Positions 39,223 through 49,700 of a stretch of DNA of 60,000 bases are shown here, piece after piece; the stretch's first letter is position 1, and every line of letters starts with the position of its first letter. The translations under genes and the position numbers were made by a program. The notes beneath the pieces were generated by a model, which had not been told where the DNA came from, made no database searches, and saw only the letters and a program-made list of their open reading frames with translations. The stretch lies in assembly GCA_009746045.1 (NCBI GenBank), contig RPFO01000312.1, positions 972,323 to 1,032,322 on the forward strand. The letters run 5' to 3'. This DNA comes from Mesostigma viride. Taxonomy: Eukaryota; Streptophyta; Mesostigmatophyceae; Mesostigmatales; Mesostigmataceae.

Positions 39223-39775
39223 TGTGCTAGGAAGCTGGCACAGTTGTGCTAAGCTTTTGGACAAAGCTATACTACTAGTATTTCAACTTTCCAAAATAGT
39301 GGACAGACCATAATGTTGATTTCCCCCACTTAAGCCTGATGGCATTGTTAGGCCCTAACAGCAGTGATGGACCATCAGACTGAAGGATTGGCTGTGCCCT
39401 ACTGCACATCCGCTAGCAACATGTTGATCGCAAGACATGGATAGAGGCTTTTCAACACGTGGACACGTCCACATGTAGGGAAAATGGAAAGATGCTTTGT
39501 CCACAAAGGCCTGTTAGTACATCTGGGTGGCGAAAGACCTGGCAACCATCGTATCCGCGTATTTATTGTTCACAAGCAAACAATGTTCATGCATTGCAGC
39601 AGTTGTCTTGTTGGTTACTTTTCAAGCAGGCATCGATCAGCCAGGGGTACTGCCAAGGGTACTGCCAAGGTGAGGCTGCTAAACTTGAAACAGGAAACAT
39701 ATTTATACAGCTTCTGGTACATTAAAATTAAAAATTAAATTAAATTATAACATGCCTCCGTTATAATAACATGCA
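39223..39775. other. PRP6 3' flank, no recognised gene
   Basis: Two overlapping 84-88 codon frames at 39459-39738 match nothing I recognise. An AT-rich AATTAAATTAAATTATAA stretch near 39740 precedes the LINE remnant and resembles LINE tails. Confidence 0.4.
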
Positions 39776-39869
39776 TACGGCGCCGAGACGTGGACACTGA
39801 TGCAGGAGCTGGAGCAACGACTCGACGGCGCCGTCACCAAGATGCTGCAAAAGGCCCTTAACATCCCCT

Positions 39870-39965
39870 TGTCGCGTTTGCGTGCCATATCATCCTGGAC
39901 TGGTCATTACCGCTACTTGGAATGCATCCACTATCAGCAGTAATCATGTGTGAGATATGCCACCT
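39870..39965. repeat. 96-bp left-end repeat, copy 1
   Basis: Identical by eye to 43055-43150. Starts TGTCGCGTTTGCG and ends GATATGCCACCT. Confidence 0.9.
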
Positions 39966-39995
39966 TGTTGCAGGTAGCCTAAGTTGTTCGTTCAG

Positions 39996-40550
39996 TTACG
40001 GAAGATGATGTGTGGGCTCTGCCCCGTTCTCCTCGTGCAATCCGTCTCGCGCTTGATCGAAAGGCAGGCGCCTGGGCGCCAGCGTATACTCGCCCCGTGG
40101 CTGACCATCCGCCTCACCAAGCAAGTCGTGTTGGGTTAGCGACCCAGCCAAAACCCCCGGTTCCATCGGAGCCCTTCCCGCCGCATTACCTGAGGTTGGC
40201 GGCTGGTCCCGCTCCCTCGGCTCCGCGGCAACACCACTTGGGCCCGGCATCGTTGCCTGCCCGTCCCATGGTGTGGACTGCAGATGACGACCCTCTACGG
40301 CCACCAATCTGTCGGTCACTTCCCGCATCTGCAGCGCCAATTGCTGCTGCAACTGTTGCGACTGTTGCTGCATCTGCGCTTGCATCTGCGCGAACAGCGC
40401 CACCATACTCAGCGGCGCTTCTTGGTCGCGACTCTCACCCACTGCGGGTACGGCGGGAGGAATCCCGCCATTCGACCCCGGAGCGGACGTGTCGGCATCT
40501 GCTCTATTTGCATCCGCCATGGCTCGAGTCTGCGCTCGCGTCAGTGGCAT
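39996..40550 (-). pseudogene. gag-like ORF inside composite unit A
   Basis: From the ATG at 40550 the minus frame reads MPLTRAQTRAMADANRAD, then a Gln-rich coiled-coil-like stretch with AQMQAQMQQQSQQLQQQL and a Pro/Gly-rich tail. This composition is like the N-terminal part of Ty3/gypsy-type Gag proteins. It has no zinc knuckle, protease or polymerase and stops within a copy of the 42-bp repeat at 39984-40025. Assignment is by composition only. Confidence 0.4.
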
Positions 40551-41841
40551 GCACCAGCTGACCGATGGGCAAAACAAGAACCAACAAGCCTAGGTTAGCC
40601 TGCCAGAAAAAGACAAGAGCCAGCAAATTCTGGCTAGTTCTATTTTCTTAAAATCTGTCTCAAGACACTTCCTTTACAAACTGTCAGCCAGGCCGTTCCC
40701 TGTACTGCTGATGGTTGATAAACACTAAAGCCAACGTCTTGGCTTCGAACAGAAGGAAGCAGACTACCGGGTAGTCTCTTCGAGTAACGAAAGGAGGGTT
40801 CTCAGCCGAGGACAAGGAACTGTCCCTCGTGCCTGAAGACCACCTTAATGCTTTTGCTTCCCCTGCTATAGAACAATGTTTTCACAACACACACTTTGCA
40901 CCGTCTGATGATGAAGCCGCACATGCGGAATTTATTGAGAAAGTTAATACAATTACAACACGTTGATAGTCTCAATATCGATGCACTCCATGCTCACGAG
41001 CCCGCAGTTAGGCAGCGCTCCATGACATGCTACCGGCCTTGCTCCCAAGGAAAGGGAGAAACACGAAGGCCACTAACGAGAGACTCGAAGAGACTACACG
41101 CTGCGTGAGAGTCCTCTTCGACTATATGAACCAAACCATTCGTCATGCCACACGCATGACACACGCCACACTTGTCAGTCCAGCCAGGAATGCCAAAACT
41201 ATCTTGCTGCCTGAACCATGCGAATAGAAACCGCATTCCAGTTGCCGTCCTGGCTTTCTACCACACATGCCAACAAAAGCAGGAAGGCATCCCGACAAAT
41301 CTAAATTGCTACCCTGTTGCCGATCTCATCTCCTAGAGGCTCCGGCATTTCTGTCCCTGGGAATGTCCGACATTGAGTCACGTCCAGCAAGGTCGAAGCA
41401 TAATATCCTTCAGACAATCTGCACGCTCACACCTTGCGTGTGAGTGGCCCAGCAAACATTGCGTCTAATCGTTCCTTTCTAGAAGAAATCCCTTTGTAGG
41501 GCTGCCAGCGATTTCGCATTCATTCCAGCGATCTGGCTCCGCACCGCAAATTGTCCTTTTCCATTTTCTGTCCAGTCCTCATAACGTTGACCCGCTATTC
41601 TACACCACAAAGACACCTGGCCTGTCAATAGCCTCGGCGCTGTTGAAGTCCAGCAGTCCAGCTTCAGCTCCAGCTGTCCACTAACACGCGTATGATCCTC
41701 TCGACGCTGCACACTTGTGCTGCCGTCCGCTCAAGTCAGTGCTGCGCGCCCAGCTGTGCCTGGCCCGGCGCGCGTGCACGTACACTTTCGTCCGCTCTTA
41801 TGCTGCAAGTGCTAGTGTCCCCCCCCCGGTCACTAGCCACC

Positions 41842-43052
41842 TTGTTCGTTCAGTTACGGAAGATGATGTGTGGGCTCTGCCCCACTGGCAGCCACCCGTT
41901 GCAAGAGCAGTTCCTACCGACCTTTATGACATAACGCTTAACAAGATTTGGTTATTCACAAATAAAATTGAGAATACATTTTAGCCAAAACCAATGTTCA
42001 TCAACAAGAAAGACTGGCTTATTCCAGCCCCTGGCCTGCCTAGCTTCGAGCAAACAAGTCCGGCATGTCCAATACCGTGAACATCCGCTACCCGCTCTCC
42101 TTTATACGGAAGTTGGCCTTGTCCGGATGTATGCCAACACCCAGCCAACCGCTCTCACCCTAAGCTACCGACAGTGCCCAGGCGAATCTACCATACTGGT
42201 AGTCCCTGCGACGACTGTCCTCGAGACAAATCCAAAAAGGCTTAACTTGTATGCCTATCTCGCCTCGACCCATGAAAACAATCTCGCAACCATCACGGAG
42301 GTTGCGGCCGGATTGTTCTACTAGTTAATCACATGAAGACAACTGCGTCGTTGTGAAGTGAAAACTGAACGAACAACGACCACAATGGCCGACTGTTCAT
42401 CCTTTTAACCTGCGCAAGCTAACCTTTCCAACGTGACATCAGCCAGTGACGACCAAAATACGCTGAACAAGGTGCCGCAAATCTAGCATGCGCTTTTTAA
42501 CGTTAGATCAGGTGCTTGCCTGACACAAACCAAATCTCATGAACAAATCTGTCCAAGCACAAGCTAAACAACTTGTAGATATTTTGCAACACTAAAAAGC
42601 GCTGCCGCAATCAGAAATTAACCAGGCTAAATTGCCGGCCATCTCAGGCACCGCTGCTCAAAGCGTGCTGACCGTTCGCGACGTTTCACGTGTAGCCCTG
42701 GTCGTTCTCCACAAAGTCTGGTGTCCCTCGTTGTAGTCCTGGCAGAGCACGTGATCACTGGCCCGGCAGCCAGCCCAACATGCCTGGCCTGCCTTAGTGG
42801 CGCGCGCCAGCGCCTGGACTGCCCTGGTGACGACCGGTAGCCCAAATCCCCCCTTAGCCCACTGCCGCAAATGCGAACGCACTCGCACTTGGACGAATTC
42901 AGAAGATCCGCCGACGATTCAGTGGACGCGTGATTACAACTGAGATCCGCGGCGTCAGTACCGGGCCGCGGTATAGCAACCCGCACAAGGCTGCGGACGT
43001 CAGAATTACGCTAAAATCTGAATTGCGGACGTGATAGATCACGGACGCGACA
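41842..43052. repeat. 1211-bp right-arm repeat, copy 1
   Basis: Near-identical to 43492-44702. Its first 42 bp occur a third time at 39984-40025. No convincing ORF. Confidence 0.92.
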
Positions 43053-43054
43053 GC

Positions 43055-44702
43055 TGTCGCGTTTGCGTGCCATATCATCCTGGACTGGTCATTACCGCTA
43101 CTTGGAATGCATCCACTATCAGCAGTAATCATGTGTGAGATATGCCACCTCCCCCCCACTATTTAGCTCACAACAACGTGAGAGCAAAAAGTGAAAGAAA
43201 GGCAGCTCACACAAAAGAAGGAAGCCCAAAGAGGGCGTCATTCCAGGCAGCAGCAAAAAAAAAAAAAAAAATCCAGCTGCTCAAAGATGCTTTTCCAGGA
43301 TCAGCAACAACCTTAACATGCATGCTTTTAAAGGCTTAGCAATAACCCCTGACATGCATGCTTTTAAAGGCTTAGCAATAACCCCTTCAATGGCTTTTTA
43401 CAGGGAAAAGCCTAACCTCTTCAGATGCTTTTGAAGGCTAAGCAATAACCTCTTTCCACCACTAGGCCGGTAGGCCTGACTCCTAACAAGGTTGTTCGTT
43501 CAGTTACGGAAGATGATGTGTGGGCTCTGCCCCACTGGCAGCCACCCGTTGCAAGAGCAGTTCCTACCGACCTTTATGACATAACGCTTAACAAGATTTG
43601 GTTATTCACAAATAAAATTGAGAATACATTTTAGCCAAAACCAATGTTCATCAACAAGAAAGACTGGCTTATTCCAGCCCCTGGCCTGCCTAGCTTCGAG
43701 CAAACAAGTCCGGCATGTCCAATACCGTGAACATCCGCTACCCGCTCTCCTTTATACGGAAGTTGGCCTTGTCCGGATGTATGCCAACACCCAGCCAACC
43801 GCTCTCACCCTAAGCTACCGACAGTGCCCAGGCGAATCTACCATACTGGTAGTCCCTGCGACGACTGTCCTCGAGACAAATCCAAAAAGGCTTAACTTGT
43901 ATGCCTATCTCGCCTCGACCCATGAAAACAATCTCGCAACCATCACGGAGGTTGCGGCCGGATTGTTCTACTAGTTAATCACATGAAGACAACTGCGTCG
44001 TTGTGAAGTGAAAACTGAACGAACAACGACCACAATGGCCGACTGTTCATCCTTTTAACCTGCGCAAGCTAACCTTTCCAACGTGACATCAGCCAGTGAC
44101 GACCAAAATACGCTGAACAAGGTGCCGCAAATCTAGCATGCGCTTTTTAACGTTAGATCAGGTGCTTGCCTGACACAAACCAAATCTCATGAACAAATCT
44201 GTCCAAGCACAAGCTAAACAACTTGTAGATATTTTGCAACACTAAAAAGCGCTGCCGCAATCAGAAATTAACCAGGCTAAATTGCCGGCCATCTCAGGCA
44301 CCGCTGCTCAAAGCGTGCTGACCGTTCGCGACGTTTCACGTGTAGCCCTGGTCGTTCTCCACAAAGTCTGGTGTCCCTCGCTGTAGTCCTGGCAGAGCAC
44401 GTGATCACTGGCCCGGCAGCCAGCCCAACATGCCTGGCCTGCCTTAGTGGCGCGCGCCAGCGCCTGGACTGCCCTGGTGACGACCGGTAGCCCAAATCCC
44501 CCCTTAGCCCACTGCCGCAAATGCGAACGCACTCGCACTTGGACGAATTCAGAAGATCCGCCGACGATTCAGTGGACGCGTGATTACAACTGAGATCCGC
44601 GGCGTCAGTACCGGGCCGCGGTATAGCAGCCCGCACAAGGCTGCGGACGTCAGAATTACGCTAAAATCTGAATTGCGGACGTGATAGATCACGGACGCGA
44701 CA
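43055..44702. repeat. composite unit B (possible complete LTR or solo element, 1648 bp)
   Basis: Starts TGTCGCGT and ends ACGCGACA. Its middle (43151-43491) contains a C run, an A run of about 18 bases and two copies of ACATGCATGCTTTTAAAGGC. On the minus strand it begins TG and ends CA, as an LTR would. Confidence 0.6.
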
Positions 44703-45576
44703 CCCTTTGGTTTGCACATTAGTAATGAGGATTTGTACGCTGATTTGCCCTATGTTTCCCACATTATTAGGCACAGGCGCCTGGGCCTAGCCGGGCACCT
44801 GGCCCGCACAGATCAGGTAGATACATCAGATAGACTAGCTGGCACCAAGCCCGCCCAGCCTGGGCGATATGTCCTCACCTGGCGTGCCCCCGGCCGCGCG
44901 CCGGCATCAGGGCCGCCACCCGTGGACTTTTCGTGATAGACTCGGCATGGACATGTGCTACACTAGACGTGACGGGCTCACCCCCGGGCAGCCTCCTGGT
45001 TTGTCTGTAATATGGAGGCAGATGGTGCGCAAGGATAGATGGCAAGTAGTGATGAAGGAGACCACCCCCAAGCCTGTGGGGGCTCCGCGTGTGACCAAGT
45101 ATGGTATTTATAGCGATTCGGGCTGCGGTGCCCACACCCCTGTAACTAGAACCTAGATAGCTGTTGTAATTATACCATCCATTCCATCCCATGTTCCCCT
45201 CCCACTGAGGACTTATGCTCACGTGACGCAGTCATGTGTCTATTAATTAATTAATTAATTAATGCCTCCGTTGGGAGATCATGTAGCACATATTCCTTGA
45301 TGGATGGTGGAGTGGAGAGAGCCGCGTAATCTAACTAACCTAACTCTAATCTAGTCTAGAAAAATCCTAACTACCCTACTTATCAAAACGCCTCCTCCGC
45401 TTGGGGGGAGGTGGCTTGCCCACAGGGTCGGGCGTGTGAGCCTTGACAATTTTCTGCCACGGCGTCTTGTACTGCATGTCAGTCCAAAGAAGGGAGAGAG
45501 AGTGGATGCGGTATTTAAACTGGGCTGGGACCAGTAGGTCATCCAGCAACATCTGGACGTAGGTCGTGGCATGGTA

Positions 45577-45956
45577 CCCCCCCCCCCCACGTTTAAGATT
45601 GGGGTCCGGCCAACCCAGGGCTGCGATCTTAAACCTAAAATCAAATCCAGGGTTGACGATCTTAAACCTGAGGCGGCGCGGCGCGGCGCGCCCCGCCGGA
45701 GCCCGCCAATTGATGCATGAGTCTTGCATGAGTGGAAGTTTTTGAAATTAATAGCAACACCGCCAATAAATAATAAAAAATTATCAATACCGTTGCTCGT
45801 GGTCTGTATCACTGGGCACTGGCCCGAACTTGGCAGCTTTTTGTACCAACTTTAAGATCTTTTTGCCCAAAACCAGCCCTGCGATCTTAAACATGAAATT
45901 TCAAAATCCAGGGGCTCATGATCTTAAACCTGAGAATCTTAAACGTGTGGGGGGGG
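45577..45956. mobile_element. candidate MITE, about 380 bp, with CCCCCCCAC...GTTTAAGATT ends
   Basis: Left CCCCCCCACGTTTAAGATT (after a longer C run) and right AATCTTAAACGTGTGGGGGGGG are inverse copies with a 2-bp indel. Inside, GATCTTAAAC recurs several times. No coding capacity and no clear target duplication. Confidence 0.4.
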
Positions 45957-46766
45957 TGTGCATTATGTGCCTTCTGGTACATTATGTGCCTTCTGCTAAG
46001 GCGGCTACCGTTGTAACTGCCTTGGTCCCTGCACAGTGGGTGCAAGCACACACATTGCGGAGCAGCATAAGAAGTGAATGGAAATTGGTGGGAATGCCAG
46101 CGGAAAAGTTAAAACTCCACCGGGATACCAGGTTCTGTGTGTAAATTTACCACTGTCATTTCAGCGAAACAACTACATTGATTCCGCCGCGCAATGGTTG
46201 TTTATTGTCCACACATACGGAATTAAAGAGTGAAGTCTAATATCTATTTCACTGGTGATGTTTCGATAAATGGAATCGACGTTGAATGGCCTGACACCAT
46301 GCAAAAGTAACTGAATCCGTGTACAAATCCTCATTACTAATATGAAGTGAGACAACTATGCCTGGATTATGTCTGTTTTATCTGGAATATGTACCCCTTA
46401 AGGCAGGATCAGCCGTTGGATCCACAATTGATAACTGTCGGGCAACCGGCGCGGGAATGAGCTGACTGACTGACGTGCCGATCGGCGGCCGGCTCGCCGG
46501 CTCGCCGGCTCGCCCCTCCGGTTGTCCGCGACTGGCGTCGCCGACGATCGGGCCGCGGCAGTCCCGGTTCAGCAGTCTTGCTGTAATTGCCAAGTCGGCT
46601 CGTGCCGTCCATCCCAATACTGGCCGCAGGCAGCCAGGCACGTCCGGGTCCGCGCGTCCCCCACGCCTTCGCCCTCTGGCCGAATGGTGCATCACATTGT
46701 CGGAAACGTGTGTGGTTTGCCAGCTATGGTGGTAATCAGCGGCGCCAAAAACTTTATGTCGGCGTA
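45957..46766. other. upstream region of the USP gene
   Basis: No gene recognised. A 21-nt exact inverse copy of the LINE segment 44718-44738 lies at 46321-46341. CCGGCTCG-type 8-bp units are repeated three times near 46493-46517. The proximal promoter of the USP gene must be here, but no TATA box is convincing. Confidence 0.4.
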
Positions 46767-49700
46767 ATGTCACCAGGATTAAAACAGTTTGCTCGGAAGG
46801 GCGAAGACCAAAGCCCAGGCCACCGAGATAATCTCGCCGCGCTGTATAGAACATCTGCAGTTATCAGCCGGCGGATAGATTTTCATCCAGCGAGGCTTCC
46901 GGATGCGCACAGTCAAATTCCTCAAGGGCTCGTGATTTTAAACGAAATACCGGTGTTGAAAGCTGATAGCGAAATTCCGGATGAAACTGGGGTTATGAAT
47001 ACTGGTGGACATGTGGCTAGGGAGGAGCATACAGGCGGAATCAAGCCTTTGTTTCCTTCCCACACTCTTTCTATGGAATGGCCCACTCCTCGGCGGGTGG
47101 TGAGTGGAGCGTTTGAAAAATATATACATCTGAAAATGCCCCGTAGCGTAAACAGTATGAACTTTCTTGCAAGGCAATGTACAGTCCCATTACCACCCCA
47201 ATGTATTCCGCGACAATGCCGAATTGTGCTGCTTCGTGTACCTGCTCCTGGCGTGCAGGGTGCTGGGCTGGTCAACTTGGGGAACACGTGTTTCATGAAT
47301 TCCGTCCTGCAGTGCCTGACGTACACACCGCCGCTTGCTGTACACGCCCTGAATGGCTGGCACAAGCGTCAATGTGCGTATGCTGGTGCTTGCATTTTGA
47401 GAACATCTCCCATACTCTCCCTGCTGCATTTTTTGTGCCCCTTCTTGCTCGATTTTGAGGGACACCACCGTGTCTGTGCGATCGCATGCTTTTGTTCTGC
47501 CCCCTCACCCCTGGTCGCTCATGCCCTCAACCGGTCCTTCTAATTTGAGTGTGGGACTGAGCAACCCCACGTGGGGGTGGGCACCTTGTCTGTTGAAGAC
47601 AAGGCGATGTGCGTTCCTCTGGGATGTATGGGGATGGCTGTCTGCTGTCATTGGCTGGAGATGTCTGCGTTGGCCCATAATGACTGAAGTAGATGAAGCT
47701 GCCCGTGGTTGCATCACTTCAGCTCTCGCCGTTCTCTAGTACAGATACCTGGCATCCCATGGGCAGCACCACCACACGTGCATGCATAGGTTCATGGGAT
47801 GCACCACCCGGGCAACGCATGTGGCGCCCATGTGACATGGGTTGGTGGCAGGTCCCAGTAGTTGAGATTCCTGTTCGGTGGGTGCGTGTATAGCCACCCC
47901 AGTGTCCACGCGTGCCTTCACAGTGGCGGCTGCCCACCGGTGCTGCCATGTGTGTGGTGCCAAGGGCAAGAGACCATATCTCCGAAACAAAGTGCCCCCT
48001 ACGTGCGCCCCTGAGGATGTGCTGCCATGCGCGCGGCCATGCCATACCAGCGCATGCCTGTGCTGCCATGCACGTGGCGAGGCTTTACCTCGCCGCGTGG
48101 CAGTACGGTTGTGAGGCCCTGTCACGGCATGGATGGGGGGCAAGTAGATTGCATGCATGCCGTCAGGCGAGACAAACCTTCTGTGGACAGCGAATCCTCG
48201 CACCTCCGTTGTGTGCTGACAGCTGCCCCAAGGCCCCACATTTCCTTACCCCTTACCTCTTTGCCCCTTGCCCCCTGCCCCATGCCCCCTGCCCGCTGGG
48301 ATGGCTGCGTTGCCCCCATTCCCCCCCCCCCCCGGCAGGCCGCTCGGTGGGAGCCTTCTGCGCGCTCTGTGAGCTGGAGAGCCACATCAGCGCGGCGCTG
48401 TCCTCGCCGGGCAAGGCGCTGGCCCCGCGCAAGTTTGCGCAGAACCTGAGGAGTGAGTAGCGCGCACGTGTGTGTGCTGCAGGGGTCATCAGACAGGAGT
48501 GAGCAGCGTGTGTGGGTGTGGGTGTGGGTATGCGTGTGCGGGCGTGTGCGTGTGGGTCGGTGGAGACGCGGCGCTCTTTATGGTGCGGCATGTGTGCGGC
48601 ATGTGTGTGGGCAGCGATCGGGTGCAGACCGCCATGCTTGTGTTGCCTGATGCTGTCACCTGCCACCCCATGTTGCCGACCACCCCTGCACTGTGTCGGT
48701 TCGTGCGCGTGGCATCCCTGCGCTGTCTTCCCGACCTTTGGTGCACGCGTCGCCACCGCACGGCCTGGCTGGGTGCTGACCACATGCGCACCTTTCCCCC
48801 CCCTCTCCCCCGCCCCTTCCCCCCCTCTCCCTCTGTGCTCTGCTGTGCTGTGACAACCCTGCTTGCATGGTGCGCGTGCTGCCACCCTGGTCGCCCCTGC
48901 CTGCCCATCGCATGGTCGCAGGCATCTCGCGCAGCTTCAAGCTGGGCCACCAGGAGGACAGCCACGAGTACCTGCGCCAGCTCATGGACTGCCTGCACCG
49001 CGCGTCGCTGCCCTCGCAGAAGCTGCCAGAGGCGCAGAAGCTGACGTCCTTTGTGCACAGCATCTACGGAGGCCGCCTGCGCAGCCAGGTGCGTGCCCGC
49101 GTGCCCGCGTGTGCGTGCAGAGGGCAGCAGTGAGAGGGCAGTGTTGCCGCGTCGCCCCTGCCGCAGGGGTATGGGGGGCATGGGTTGCGCGGGGCGTTGC
49201 TGGGAATAGTACAAGGGTTGCCGGGGATGGGGCTGGCGGGGTGGGGGCATCCAGCCAGCCAGGGTGGGCACGCACATGCCTGGTATGACAGGGGCTGGAT
49301 GGGGGCGCAGCCCTCAGCAGAGTGGCGCGTGTGCGGTGGTCCCCCTGTACACACATTGCTTGCAGGTTAAGTGCCACGCGTGCGGCTATTGCTCCAACAC
49401 ATACGACCCGGCGCTCGATCTATCCCTGGAGATCCACCAGGTGCCCTCGGTGGCGCGCGCGCTGGGTCGCTTCACGCAGGTGGAGGTGCTCTCTGGCAGC
49501 AATCGCTACAAGTGCTCACGGTGAGGATTGGGGTGTGTCCTAGTAGCAGTAGTAAGGCTGGAGGGCAGGTGGCGATGATTGATGCAGGCGTGCTTGCGAC
49601 CAGTATCAACGGTGGCGTGGGTGAGGGCATGTGCCAGGGCTCGTGGTGAGGGCTGAGGGGATCCTTGCGCTTGTGCGTTGCAAGGCATGGCTCGCTTGTC

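Larger units (their letters stand above)
39870..44702. mobile_element. composite of two head-to-tail elements inserted in the LINE
   Basis: Outer ends are TGTCGCGT and ACGCGACA, flanked by CCCT on both sides (39866-39869 and 44703-44706). Removing the insert and one CCCT restores the LINE frame. Unit A is 39870-43052 and unit B is 43055-44702. Both begin with the same 96 bp (39870-39965, 43055-43150) and end with the same 1211 bp (41842-43052, 43492-44702; two differences noticed), but their middles differ. Only GC separates the units. TG...CA ends and the short duplication fit a DDE integrase product such as LTR copies. The A-B-A-B arrangement also resembles split direct repeats of tyrosine-recombinase retrotransposons. 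Confidence 0.75.
39776..45262 (+). pseudogene. 5'-truncated LINE, split by a 4.8-kb composite insertion
   Basis: Left piece (39776-39869) encodes ETWTLMQELEQRLDGAV and leads into NIP. Right piece (44707 on) continues in frame as FGLHISNEDLYADLP and HIIRHRRLGLAGHLAR, a typical post-polymerase block of LINE ORF2. A frameshift near 44900 leads to a second block (RDRLGMDM to IWRQMVRKDRWQVVM). The 3' untranslated part ends in an ATTA repeat (45241-45262), the usual LINE tail. The same 3' end recurs at 59319-59585. Confidence 0.75.

Noticed and set aside
40010-40561. 183-codon plus-strand frame in composite unit A
   Set aside because: The minus-strand frame over the same bases has the more natural composition (coiled-coil Gln-rich, gag-like); the plus frame looks like its shadow.
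46587-47543. Single 318-codon frame spanning the USP Cys box as an intronless gene
   Set aside because: GTGAGT at 47100 and TGCAG before 47259 remove a segment with no family similarity and join LFPSHTLSMEW-PTPRRV directly to GAGL. A second donor at 47374 then leads on to the rest of the enzyme.
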